Below, piece by piece: positions 45,501-56,930 of a DNA stretch of 64,000 nucleotides. Location of the stretch: NCBI GenBank assembly GCA_036872755.1, contig JAVHNS010000014.1, positions 248,001-312,000 of the forward strand. Direction: 5' to 3'. Each line of letters begins with the position of its first letter. The stretch's first letter is position 1. The notes beneath the pieces are model-generated. The model searched no databases, was not told where the DNA came from, and saw only the letters and a list, made by a program, of their open reading frames with translations. Position numbers and translations under genes: made by a program. This stretch comes from Orbilia blumenaviensis (taxonomy: Eukaryota; Ascomycota; Orbiliomycetes; Orbiliales; Orbiliaceae).

Positions 45501-46943
45501 TTCCTTGATGAATGTCATCGTCCCATCCGTTGCGGTTTCTAAGCGGTTATACAGCGTAAATGCAGTCTTTGGGGGGAACATGCTGAGGAATTGGTGGCCG
45601 ACTACTATTCCGGATTTCTTTAGATCGTCGTCGATGTCGATATCCAGTTCTTTCACCTCTTGGATGTAAATTCTCAACAGCGCATATCGTACCGCAACAG
45701 GCACATTGGCGAGGACCTCCTTAAGCCATTCCACTCCCTGCTGGTGACTCCCACTTTTCTCGGAATAATAAATCTTCATCAACTTTCTGAGATATCCTTC
45801 AAACGTCTCAGGTTCGGTTTTCCATGCGACCAACGTCACATCCAATAAATCATTCACCCCTCTCCTGATACCATTTTTACGCTTCGTATCCTCTTCGAAA
45901 AATGACATGGAGAGGTCTAATAGGCGTTTAACCACGTCATTAGACGCCCTTATTTTGCGAATCCGTCGGGTAAGCGGGTATATCACCCCCTCCACAAACT
46001 TCCCTGGCAGCTTTTTATACTTTGTTTTATGAGTCTGTCGTATTTTCGACTCCCAGTCCTGTTTTAGAATCTCCTCTAGCGTTTCATTCGAGAAAGCGAG
46101 GCAAGCTGTACCACCGTCATCCGGCACGGTGGTTTGCAAACTGGGGTATAGCTGAAGATATAACGCACACCATTCCTCGGCGTTCAACACCTCTTCAAGA
46201 TCATCCTGCAGCCGTCGATACTCCAGATATCCTCTGTAAACCTTCCAAACCAGTTTATCCCTGATATCGACCCACTCATAATCCTGTGCTCCGGAATCTC
46301 CGTTTTTTCCTGCTTGTTGTTCTATGAACTGCGCTGTACAGCTCTTAGCGATGAATAGGTATAAATGCTCCAGTCTTCTAGTGTCCGGGTTGATGTAGTG
46401 GGTATCCCCTGTTCCATCTATCTCTTTTCCCGGGTTAGGGGTAGATGAAGATAACAACGCTTTATAAAACTTGGTGAATTCGACTCTTTTCTCCAACGGG
46501 TCTGAAATACGGGTACTCTGCCCGATACGCCTACACAGCAATCGAACCTCCTCAACTGATGAAGTATTAAATATTTCCAACAAACCGGTGACACCACCGA
46601 TACCATTCCATGTGTTAAACCATTTCGTAAGATTGTTGGAGCGTAGGAGCTTCCAGAGGACTTTGATGGTGATTCTCCGGGTCGATTGTGAGAAAGTTTG
46701 GGATAGGGCGGCGTTTACGGTCTGTGGGGTTGGGGAGATGCAGAGCCAGATTTTGAAGATTGAAGGGGGGATGGTGGATGTTGAGGTTTTGGAGAGGAGG
46801 TGGGTGGTTATGGTTTCATGGGAAGAGGTGGTTAGGAGGGATTTTAGATAGTTGGAGATTTCCTGGGGTGGCAGGAGGGAGATGTCTGGTCGAAGGTTGA
46901 GAAGGGGGTCGCCGGGTTGGGGCCCTAGGTTCTCGGCCGCCAT
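42561..46943 (-). CDS. Large conserved fungal protein of unknown function, single exon
   Basis: One uninterrupted ORF of 1460 residues starting at MAAENLGPQPGDP. I recognise it only as a member of a fungal-specific, uncharacterised family of about 1200-1500 residues whose N-terminus carries the pattern SNYLKSLL and RRITIKVLWKLLRS. The whole protein is predicted mainly helical, with repeated amphipathic helices of HEAT/ARM-like spacing. There is no signal peptide, transmembrane segment or catalytic motif. A solenoid scaffold is the simplest reading and is inference. A single 4.4-kb exon is unusual beside the intron-rich neighbours. The many shorter ORFs on the opposite strand are shadows. Confidence 0.85.
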   Translation of the reverse strand: MAAENLGPQPGDPLLNLRPDISLLPPQEISNYLKSLLTTSSHETITTHLLSKTSTSTIPPSIFKIWLCISPTPQTVNAALSQTFSQSTRRITIKVLWKLLRSNNLTKWFNTWNGIGGVTGLLEIFNTSSVEEVRLLCRRIGQSTRISDPLEKRVEFTKFYKALLSSSTPNPGKEIDGTGDTHYINPDTRRLEHLYLFIAKSCTAQFIEQQAGKNGDSGAQDYEWVDIRDKLVWKVYRGYLEYRRLQDDLEEVLNAEEWCALYLQLYPSLQTTVPDDGGTACLAFSNETLEEILKQDWESKIRQTHKTKYKKLPGKFVEGVIYPLTRRIRKIRASNDVVKRLLDLSMSFFEEDTKRKNGIRRGVNDLLDVTLVAWKTEPETFEGYLRKLMKIYYSEKSGSHQQGVEWLKEVLANVPVAVRYALLRIYIQEVKELDIDIDDDLKKSGIVVGHQFLSMFPPKTAFTLYNRLETATDGTMTFIKEISSSSIFYLTALDATHSDADIWQIHLLHLTGRQQEADELALQCFAARKALATAGSTPQIRAKRAREAVYYTVASGSPDVYRQGMEWILQRFIRDPFVVFLVFEFYPAESNLLFLGIPGRIYDGYTAQDLTERIAQSDRLLKTVYETAFAAAKEPSFNLKTWKSTLQLIPDIIRQRILGTKKVAKVLGVTVDDEVIYEILWKGMVQNIVEIEKFGVQTGYEALGLGTIYGVFNYEERSGVWLKLEEKSTAGSTYRFFDELARARDEMWREIRRASDNAAFLPSSFPRGLPVQALIGPYTVVNPRLEKSVPYLYSRAVGAVYLDEEVAVGAIPTDEETWAAVGPFVDNFGVALRMLVPEGLSRAEERDRLKMILERLVTPLSERVSGPEAAVFWKHHVLQKMCENSWYRVKHTSLINDVYDFAEWDAWPLPPSKNIEEGETEEWDPHGDFKTPSRELGITYLDLSLNITERNTKGATMHTKLERFTPRLPVQDEIWSDARIARARYNPKMRVGQILSAISYLKQYFDDETALSTGEYTVSLKKAFRPKTSANFAAAINALTTHINDVPPVLLQQLVEVAICAPKDIAPVVQLIKLLAKSDTPVFAAPFAIAVVLEHPEASSWHRQLLQLPYIGILGKADAAECLVKFGRRIIEILEEKDKADADAANVTVEKNTSGGQQQQKQQPYVKITTIKHLANLLTQAAVEPATAVDILESLAGKCKHHDARQAVLESLITILTACVDERLAERTVKALEFIIPIAGDLNSRAPIPEEKWREAEEKGDVGVLNVAIEDLPRQVPLYTVLNKGSVTTESLRWKKLFVKNILVKVVDALKVQTRRYLNIFLLSHGFTKENIEEMGLLVVPGSWQAWNDIAGGRGSEGGLACPREVLEEYAEYMLFRISLPKELVEFGKKLKNMDKQARLKPGVKFWEEQYGVDIPTTGGLSRLRVLSGRKETFERMGVDSAVVREEVKRFLVGGLYLGA

Positions 46944-48192
46944 TTTTGATATTGAGGTTTGGAGTATGTTCGGCGTCTGCGTAGATATATATACCTATAC
47001 TTAGCCTCTCAATTGATCACGTAGAAGATAGGTTGGTAGAACTGGATATTGAGGGGTGGGGACAAAAATGAGATTGCAATCGAGGCTAGAGAAATACAAA
47101 CGTGAACTACTGGGTGGCATGCATAGGTAAGTAAATTTATAAAAAAAATACTGGGAGGGGAGTTGGTTATAAGTTAAGAGTCAGCCGTAAACCTCCCAGT
47201 GCGACAGCGACCCACCTTCTATATGCATACCAAGAACATAAGAGGAAATAAGCAGCTAGTGGCTGGTAACTATACCTCCTAGGTATTCAATCAACTATCG
47301 TTTGCATACCCCGCCTTATGCTAATCCAAGCTAACTCCAAAGCTGCAGTCACACGAAACTAGCAAGGCAAACACTCCACTCCACTCCGCTTACAGGCGCA
47401 GCGAATGCGAGGGAACCAAGAACCAATCCGCGACCAAACTAGTTAAGAGTCACCGCAAATTTAAATCTGTAGAAGAAAAAGAGATGCATGCAGTAAGATG
47501 ACAACGGCACCCACAATCCTAACTTCTTCAATTGGAAATTTTTAAGATACACTGGCGTCATCACACACGCAATCCTCCCCAGAAGCCTTACTGGGATCGG
47601 AATCGGGTCTCTCGTATTGATATTCGGTAGGGTTTAAATAACACATTTTCAACACAAGGCGTCTGACATGGCTGTCAGATCGAGATCTTCCAAGTACCTC
47701 TTATATATGTGACTGAGGTCTTAAGATCCCATTCACATGCAATATTCTCCAATGTAGCTGCAAGTTTTAAATGGGTTCCAGCATAGCCATATTACTAGGT
47801 TATTGTTGCGACTGGGAGCAGTCTCGGCGCCGACTGGGAGGTGTAAACCACCTACGACTACGAAACAACTAGCTTTTCAATTCAGAAACCATGCATGTAT
47901 CTTATACTACCGGATAAGCTATAGCCCTGTATCTAAACCCTCACAAAGTTAAGTAAGTATACTGGTAATGTACATATCCCTCGATCCAAAAAAAAAAAAA
48001 GACACACAAGAAAAAGAGAACAAGAAAGAATAGTAATGGTGCTCCGTAAATCCAACAAACTCCCTTTTTTGGTAAGAAAAAAAAAAAAAAAAGAGAAGAT
48101 AACCACCCATAATATCCCTTACCAAGGGCACCCATTAAAAAAGCCCGATGGGCTCCAAATAAAGCAGTTAGTTTTACAAGGCAATAAACTTC
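46944..48192. other. Intergenic region
   Basis: About 1.2 kb between the 5' end of the 1460-aa gene and the 3' end of the first Zn2Cys6 gene. It contains A-tracts at 47988-48000 and 48078-48093 and AT-rich sequence. No gene was seen. Confidence 0.5.
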
Positions 48193-51100
48193 TTACTCGA
48201 ACGTAATGATATCAGTCTCAAACCCAGAAAAATCCACATCCATCTTTAATCCATCCCCTCCACCGCCAAAATATTGCGGAAACTGAAGGCCGACCCCATC
48301 AAGGCCCTCACCGCTGTCCCACCCATCATGATGTCCATTAAACCCTGCCGGTCCGCTAAAACCCACGTAGCCAGCCTCCACAACCCTATCGACTGCCATC
48401 CGTTCTTGGAAGGCTCTTAAACTGTCACCGGCATCTCCAACTCCGTATTGAACCTTTAGCCTCCACCCAACGATTCTAACTAACTCCTCTAGCTCCCTCC
48501 CAGAATCTCCAAACTTCCCAAATGCATTCAAGGGCGGAAAATCGGCTGTATTGGCCTCCTCTTCCAAATGTCTAAGCCCGATCTTAATGGGTAGCGATGC
48601 AACCCCCATCTCGTTCGCTAGCATAGACAACCCTGGATATAGAGTCTCCATATCTCCCCGGATCTCAGAATACTCTCCTTCTTCCCTTAAAAATGGGATT
48701 TCAGTACACCTCCCCAATACTTTTTCATAAACTGCATACCGCAATGCTAGCACCAGAGCCGGTAAAAATGCGCAACTCTGGCCCTGACTAGGCCCGGCAT
48801 CTCTCAAGAACCGAATTCCAGCTGATATAGCACCATCAATATCTTGATGTGAAACTTCGCCGCTCTCTTCCATCAAAACCTCGATGGATTGATATTCCTT
48901 CGCAAGTAAAGCAGAGAGCAGCACTACCAAGCTTCGGAGCATAATAACAAATGCGATTCTGAAGTGGCCAAATTTCGTCGGTCGCCGGCTAATGAACGTT
49001 ATGGTGTCGATGCAGTGTTTCATTGTCATCTGTTGTACCGTCTGAGGTACTGCGTCGTATTGGGCGGCTATCGCGGTCAGCGCCCATTGATGCAAGAGCA
49101 TTCCCTGGCACTGGAAGGAAAGGGTAACATAGATTGGCGCCCATAATTCGACTTCCCGCAAGGAGTTGTTGTCAGTCTTTGTTGGGTATCCAATTTTCAG
49201 GATTTCGAGGAGGTGGTTACGCGCTAATGCGTATTGGTCCATGCTAGCTTTTAACTGGGTGGCAGCGTCGCCAGGAGGAGGGTCAAGGCTATTTAAAGAG
49301 GTAAAGGCTACAGTTGATATGTTGTAAAGATTAGTGAGACAAGGAAGTAGAGATATCGTCGCCGATTCGGTATTATCCGTGCCAAGTTCATAAGAAGGTG
49401 GTGTCTGGTAAAAGTTAGCGACATGAGATTCCAGGTGAGGGAAAACGCTTGTGCAGTGCCTACCTCTAAATCAATACTCGCCTCCGGCATAGATGGAGGA
49501 CGGTCATATATTAGATTGCTTGTGATGCGGTTCAAGCAGTAGGCGCTCCAAAACGCTCGTCGTTTAATTCGTTCAATCCTTTTTTCGCGGTCTGATTGCT
49601 GAATATTTTTCACTAGGCTAGGGACATTTCCATTTTTCCGACCAAGGTGAAATTCGCCTTCGATAGAGAGATGCAGGGCACGACGACTCAGCCGCCAGGC
49701 GTCCTGGGAAATCTTGGCATGCATGGAGAAGAGGCAAAGCAGAAGGATATTTTGGACATTAGATAATGTGGATGTTAGTGGCAGTCGCTCTTTGCATACA
49801 AGAGCCGCTTTGTAGTACCGGAGTGCATCTGTTTGAGGATTCTCGATCCCTGGAGGATGGGAAAGACATGCAATCGCAAAAATCATATAAAGAACAAAAT
49901 AGTCATGGATATTTGTATGATCGATTTGATTGGGAGCGGAGTATATTTCTTTGTACACGCGAATGATATCATGACGAGAGAGAAACGGGAAACAAACCTG
50001 TTCGTTCTCTAGATATGACATGCTCAGGATATTCCCAATATGGTCTGAGGGTAGTCGATCAGAAGGGCTGATTAACTCGAAGGACACTGGTTTTTCATTG
50101 GCGATAAGGTGGGAAAGTTTGGAGATACAGGGTCCGTGATCTTTGAGATGCAATGTTTGGACCAGGAGGCGAGCAAGCGAGAGGTCTGCCTGCAGATCAT
50201 CATCCTTGGAATGCATCAGGGTTGGTTCGAAGGCTGAAGGCGGAAGAGAAGTAGCAGAGGACCGTTTTCCAGGGGTAAATGGGTTGGATGGGGTGGGACT
50301 GTTGGTGAAAAAGGATGAAAAGGAGCCCTGACGGCTCTGAATCTCCTTGAGCTCGCGGTTTTTTGTGTCAATGAGCGACTGTAGCTCGGAAACGCGGTTC
50401 TCGAGTGCCTCGACGTGTCTATGGAGAGAGAGTGTTAGCGCCAGTTGTCCAACAAGTGTCTACATATTTGTATATACCTAATAACATAGGTAATATATAA
50501 TATAGTAGGTAATATAGACGCAGAAGATAGACGGGGGTGGAGGAAGGGATATGTTTGGTACCAGTACGTACCCTCTAGCAAAACCCAGGTTGGATATGAT
50601 ATCGGGCACTTTGCAAGTCACCTTGGCCCGTCGGCAGGCCGAGCAGGACGGTTGCGCGCCATCACACTATAATTCGAACGAAACATTAGCCATTGCTCTA
50701 ATAAATAAGCAATTAATTAGATAATTAACAGTATAATAGAATCACGTGGAATAGAATGTATTGGTATAGAATAAATCATAGTATTATTGTTATAGATTGA
50801 TAGTGAATAGACATATATGTAGGTACCAATAGCCTGGGCAAGTACTTAAGTGTTTACCCGGCTAGGGAAGACAGTTTGAGAGTGTTAGCATATTGGGGTG
50901 ATAACGAGGTATACGAACTTTGATCTTTTTCTGCTTGCATCTCTCGCAAGCAATGGTCGTTGGGATGGTCGCAGCCATTGCGCGTGGTTGCGACAACAGA
51001 GGTAGTGGGTTTGTCCCCGGTTGAGGTTGTTTATAGTTGTGATCAATAACCAACGGTGGTGACGATGACGAAGATAGAGATGATGGTGTTAATGAGGTCG

Positions 51101-51344
51101 ATAGCGACGATACGGGACGGTTGTAAGGCATCTGGTGCCGGCGTGGGGTGCTGGGAGGCGTGTTTAGGTATGAAGCAGCGGTAACAGTAGCAGTAACAGT
51201 AGCGGCAGCGGCGGCGGCAACGGCGGCAGCAGAGTCACGGTTGAGAAGGGCATCGGCATCTGGCGCAAACACCAGATTGTCAGGCAGAGCTGCAGCTAGT
51301 CGAGAGTCGGCGTGCATTCCATCCCCCGACCCTCGAACAACCAT
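48193..51344 (-). CDS. Zn(II)2Cys6 transcription factor with fungal-specific TF domain
   Basis: Four exons: 51344..50919, 50666..50572, 50418..49464 and 49404..48193, giving 895 residues. The zinc cluster C133-x2-C136-x6-C143-x6-C150-x2-C153-x6-C160 (CERCKQKKIK joined to CDGAQPSCSAC) is split by the first intron (donor GTTCGT, 252 nt). A coiled-coil dimerisation element follows (HVEALENRVSELQSLID). The middle homology region includes RYYKAALVCKERLP, NILLLCLFSMH and RRAFWSAYCLNRI, typical of the fungal-specific TF domain. The N-terminus is Ser/Ala/Thr-rich and disordered. The reading frame is open for a further 85 codons or so upstream of 51344 without an ATG, so the true start could lie in an upstream exon. 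It is expected to bind CGG-type half-sites in the nucleus. Target genes are unknown. Confidence 0.87.
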
Positions 51345-53695
51345 GCCAGATGGCGTTCTCGATCTATCTTTCTTCTTGTTCGTGTCGAAGTGATGACTCC
51401 GAGACGATATAAAACTCGACGGTTTGTATCCGTATGTATGCCGATATCGAGACCGGACGGGGTCCAGAACGGCAGCTGGGCTGAACTGGGAACCGAGCTG
51501 AGCTGAAGACGTCCGATCCGTTAATTTCGACACGTCTGGACTGGACCCTGGAACGCAAGCCGGGTTGGGCTTGGGTTTAATTGAGGTTGGAGTTATTCGG
51601 GTTGCGGGTTGTGTTGACCAATTAGTTCTTTCGCGTTGAACACCCTTCCTTGGGCCACTGCTGGTACTCTCTCTCGTGCTCGCTACACTCTATGCACAAT
51701 TGTACGGATGCAAGTAGGTAAGTACCTAGGTACTTAGGTGGGTACTTAGGTACCTATATATATATATATGAGTGCCGTGAATGCTGGGTCGAGTTGATCG
51801 GTTATTAACGTCGGTCAGTTCGGCTTTGTAATTCCGAGTGGAATCGAAAGAGGGTATATGCAATAAATATATCAGCCGTCATGTCCAACTTGGAGCCCGA
51901 GTTAAGGTTACTGCGATTAACGCATTGCAAGTTCGAAGCAGAAAGAAAAATACAGAATCCGGTCGTCGTCTGTGCTAGTAGTGTAAAACTTTTTAAATTT
52001 TTCCCAAACTGCTGTTAGACAATAAATATTCGGGACCTGCCAATAAACCGATACAATGTAGCAGGCTTGTGAAACTCAATCAATCATCAAATCAGTGCAG
52101 TGGGTAGGTCAGGTGTGTAGAATACAGCAGAGTCTAGGGCTGATAACTAGGTAGCTTGCACAGACATCTCTCAGTACCTAGGTATAAAGTTATACGATAT
52201 AGCACAATTGCAGCCTTGAACAGTCGCAATTGACAAACTAGCCGACCGCCAACCCGCGCAAACTGATAAAAAAAACTAGAGCCGAAACCGATGACGTCAC
52301 AGCACAGACCCTTTCCCCGCCTGCGTTATCCGGGCCAGATCCAAGCCGGGATCCATTTAAAGTCATATCCAGATCAGATTGGTATTGCATGCTGCAATGA
52401 ACCTAAATATATGAAAACTGCAAGGCCAAGATGTACCCACCGACACACCATCCTATAACCTATCCCAGCTATGGTTTGCATACATTTTACAATTCCTCCT
52501 GCTACTAACCACATTCATCTCGCATCGATTCATCTCTGCTTCAGGTGCAGTACTCGTAAGCTTAAAGTGTTATTTTATGTGTGGCATGGTGAAAGTGGTA
52601 AGCTCTGGAATCTGCAGTTTGAACTCTATTCTCTGCCTTATTCCAGACAGATCCCCCGGCCAAATCAGCGCCAAGTTCGCTAGTTCGGCCCAGACCTGCA
52701 GGATTAAAAAGTCCACAGCAGGTTTGCTGGGGGGTTTCTACCGTTCGTTACTTGAATGCTTGCAGGTATGATATCATAGCACGCACGGAACTCGTCTGTT
52801 GTTGCATTTTTTACCCCATCTTCTGGGGAATTAATGATCATTTGCATTACTTGTATTCATTTAAGTAACTAGTAGAGTCAGGGCTTGCTAGTTAGCACCG
52901 ATATTGGTCGATACACATGTATATTTGCACAACCAGATTCCAGGGAATTATTGCCAGTCTTTCCGGCCTTTGTAATTGGTCCTGATATAACATTAGCCAC
53001 TTCGAAAAAACAGGTACTCAGTTAGATACATATTAGTAAGCACTTGGCTGGGCTCTACTCCAGGTACTGAAGTCTTCGATTGGCGGATTAAGTAAGTACC
53101 TCCTAACTTGCTGAGACACAAGCCACACAGATGTGTCGCCATGACGAAACATGTATTTCACTGACCCACAGCTAATATATTTCCCAGTCTAGCCCCAAAA
53201 CCAAGCAACTGCTCAAGTGATTACCGGTCCTGGGGATACGATCTGGGATATCCGTTCCAGGAGAAGGGTCAAAACTGAATCAATTGAGACCGCATTGTAT
53301 TGGCCACCGCCCTTCCCTAGCCATCCAGAGAATCTTTCGCCGCACACATTGGCCCCTCAAGCAACCAATTTATTGTCTGCTCTTTCTGCTTGATCTCTTA
53401 TTAATATTTCTTCTGTTTCATTTTTCTTAAGGAGCCGGATGTTTGCAGCCGCTGGTCCTTTTTGCCTCTCATCTGATAAATTGTCGTTTTACCAATGTAT
53501 GGGCTATCCACAATCCTTATAGATATGCTGCGAGGCCATATCAAAGCTCATATACGCTCTGAATAGCCTCCGAAGTATCGTCAAAATTCGACAAGCCTCC
53601 ACTCCTTAAATCGGCTATTATATCAACACATAAACGGATTTCATCTTCCCGTATTACCTTTTACTTCGACAGATGTACTGGGATACCCTGCCAAC
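51345..53695. promoter_or_regulatory. 2.35-kb divergent region between the two Zn2Cys6 genes
   Basis: Both transcription factor genes start outward from this region, so it carries both promoters. It holds a cluster of GTACCTAGGTACTTAGG-like motifs at 51711-51770 running into a TA repeat, another at 52172-52186, and only short ORFs. Confidence 0.5.
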
Positions 53696-56067
53696 ATGGA
53701 CGCGTCCCAAGAGCCCAATCTCCCCGCAATAGGTCCCTCGGAGCCTCCAAATGACCCTCCAGACCCGATGGACTTGACCGGGGGCTCTTCATCTACCCAA
53801 CCTCAAAGGACAAGAATGCTTCTTGCCTGTGAACGGTGCCGTCAGCGAAAAACTAGAGTTCGTACCTACTCCCCTAGTGTTCTATATCAAGAATTTAGGA
53901 CTCTAACTGAAATTAACGTTTTACTAGTGCGACAGCAATCTGCCATCTTGCAATTCGTGCCTTCAGGCCGGTGTTCCCTGTATGACGGCCGAACGCGACA
54001 AGCCTCTCCGGGCTTCTACAAGAACGCTGCCGCGCGAGTAAGTAATTCTCAATCTAATAAGCATACCTCTGCTGCTATTTAATCGGCACTGTGTATAAAA
54101 AGACTGACAAATGAGCAAAGTTATGTGGAAAGGCTGGAGAATCAGGTTCAAAACCTTGAGGCGCAGTATCAAGCCCTCTTGCAGGAGGAGGCCACCATTA
54201 ACCCTCCGCATTTAATGGTTGGCCACCCTGTGGTGGGGATAGAGTCAGCACCGGGGTCATGGGGCCCTGAGCCAGTCGTTGTGGCAGATCAGCCTATCGT
54301 CTCAATGTCGATTTCAGATCTCGGCGTCCCAACTCACGATCCTTTATCATTCGAATCATCTTTATTCGAAGCCATAAAATTATCTGGATGTGATCCACTT
54401 CGTGCGGAATCCCCAAATCTTCTCTTCAGCAGCCTTTCGACTGCCCTCAACAATGTTAACGCCCTTGATCTACTCAAAAGTATGGACCTGCAGAGTTTGA
54501 ACGCTGCTGTTAATAACTACATTCACTTCATACACGCCCATTATCCCCTCCTCATTGGGGAAGAAGTACGTATCAAGTTTAACCTTATGATGAGCCCTGA
54601 CTACCGAGCGGGTCAAATAGCACCTGCTGAAGAACTAGTCATATACCTCGTTGTAATTCTTGGTATGACCACTGCCGCCCAATTTAGGTCTGTCCAACTA
54701 TTCCCTCAGATGCTATACTATACCGCCTTGAGGACGCCCGGTCTTTTCGACAACCTCGATTCTATATCTATGACCCAGGCTTTGATTCTCATCGCCGTTT
54801 ATTCCCTTTATGATCCTGCTGCTGGATCCAGCTGGCATATTCTTGACGTTGTTTCCTCTCATTGTTTGTCAATGGGTTGGCATCTCGTATCATCCACTTT
54901 AGGTAACGGTATTGAAGGAACTGCTCGAGCCTGGGCGTTTTGGACGCTATATTCCCTTGATCGGTATGCTCTTCCCAATATAATAACCGAGAAACTACTA
55001 TTTACTGACAGAACTATAGCATGGCCGGAGCATCCATGGGCCGCCCTTTTACAATCGCTAATGACGATTTGATAACGGTTCCTGTCCCTGGCATGCGCAC
55101 CCCTGGTCCATCCGATGATACTGGGTATCTCTCCGGCCCACTCATTAGCTACTATCGCCTCCTTTACCGAGCCCGTCGGAACCCAGAGGTTGGTTTCTCG
55201 TTCTGGAGCGCTCAATTTAATGACTGGTGCGAGAGCACCAAGAACGGAGTGACCGAATACCTGACCACCAATCCACGCCCGCACGAATGGACTAATTCGA
55301 TGTATAAATACATCGACTTAGTCTACTACCAAGGGCTCCTCCTAATACCCCAATTCAACACTGAATACCCTACGATCACGACCGAAATCCGCGAGCTATA
55401 CTCCAGCGAAACCATGTACCGTGCTGCGAAAATGGTAGGCCTGAGTTTCGGCGTGCACAGATACCCACTAGCTTGGACGGCGGGATATAAAGCGTTCGCG
55501 ACGTGCATGAGCTATTTATTCTGCGTGGCGTTAAGGGATAGGAGCACGATTAACTTGCCGGAGGTGTATCACGTTTGCACGGCATGTATCAATGTGATTG
55601 AGGGTTTGGCGGCGAGGTTTGAAGGGTTGATTGGGTATGCAAGGTTTTTGGTGAGAGGGGTGGACATGATGCTGAGGTTGTATAATGTTGAGGGGAGGAA
55701 TTCTGTATGTTCCCCCATTCCAATATCCGCTCTATAACCCGTATCAAAAGTGAAAACGGAAAGTATAATTTCTGACTAGCTATAATCATAGCCTATCGCA
55801 AACGACCCCCACTTCTTATACACGCCATACTCAGATGCCATACCGCGATCTCCGAATTCTGGCGTCCCTAGACCCCCTGATGTAGCCGACTTACACGTCA
55901 GACGGTTTAGATGTCTTTCAAGGCTCTATTTAAGGGCAATGGAAGATATCAGGTTAAAGCGTTTCCCCGATACGAAAGACGTTTATGAGGGTACTGGCGG
56001 CGGTAGTACCGGCGGAATCGGGACCGGGATTAGTGGGGTGAAGGTTGGAGTTGGTACTGCCAACTAA
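53696..56067 (+). CDS. Zn(II)2Cys6 transcription factor
   Basis: Five exons: 53696..53857, 53928..54037, 54121..54963, 55020..55704 and 55792..56067, giving 691 residues. Zinc cluster: C45-x2-C48-x6-C55-x6-C62-x2-C65-x6-C72 (CERCRQRKTR joined to CDSNLPSC). The first intron falls at the same place and uses the same donor hexamer, GTTCGT, as in the neighbouring regulator. A coiled coil follows (YVERLENQVQNLEAQYQALL). The fungal TF domain is marked by WAFWTLYSLDR, six residues, then GRPFTIANDDL, joined across intron 3. Exon 5 gives the standard tail IANDPHFLYTPYSDAIPRSP then a Gly/Ser/Thr-rich end. Without exon 5 the frame would end 33 nt past the donor at 55705. Nuclear DNA binding is expected; targets are unknown. 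Confidence 0.87.
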
Positions 56068-56930
56068 CCCATTCGCTCTCAAATTTTTTCTCTTTTCTTT
56101 TCCTTGTTTACGGACGGTGTGCATATTATGGGGTGGTTAGTCTTGTTTTTAATCTGTATTTTTTGGTTTTATTATTATTATTATTATTATTATTTTGGAA
56201 AATAAACGCCAGCATGGTTCAAAGTTGGTTGGTGTACAATAAATTGAGAGGAAGTAGATGAAGGAAAAGGACTAAAGGGGCACTCGGTTCTGTTAAAGGC
56301 TTTTACGATTTGCAACTTTAAATTTGCTTAGTTGGGCGGCTTGGATGTCATCATGTATGAAGACTATAGTTACATTTATCGACAGGATTTTGAAATATAA
56401 CAGTTGACTAGTACAGGGGTGTTGGGTCTTGTAATCCATTCCCGATAGCCTATGGAAGGTATGGGCAAATCATAAAGTGCGCTAACGGGACTTAGAGTCT
56501 GTATTGAGGTAGCCCATGATGACTGTAGATCTATTACTAGTTTCGCATAATTTCGAAGAGTTGCTGCATAAAAATGCTAATTTAGCTGTTTTATGCCGGT
56601 GAGTAGAACCCTGGCTTCACTACTTTGATATTCTATATATATTTATGCAGGGCCCAGCACACCCCAAAACGATAGCAATAAACTATTCTATATGACTGCC
56701 ATTAGATGTCAAGCTGTTGGCCTTGCATGTTTGTGGTACTGCGAAAATTTGGAATCGCGATAGTTTAGAAATCTTTCTTTAGCAGGATAGTATGATATAG
56801 TATTACAGTAGACTTAGTTGACAGTTTTATATACACTCAGGCCCCTCCTACACTCTTGCGCAAGCACTTTCCACTCCTGACTCCACTCTTCACCTAGTAT
56901 GCATCTATACGAGAGAAAAAAGAAATTTTT
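56068..56930. other. Convergent 3' intergenic region
   Basis: AT-rich spacer between the second Zn2Cys6 gene (+) and the small hypothetical gene (-). It includes an ATT trinucleotide run at about 56170-56195. No gene was seen. Confidence 0.5.

Noticed and set aside
55705..55737. End of the second Zn2Cys6 gene at 55737
   Set aside because: A GTATGT donor precedes it, and a downstream exon encodes the family's usual C-terminal tail.
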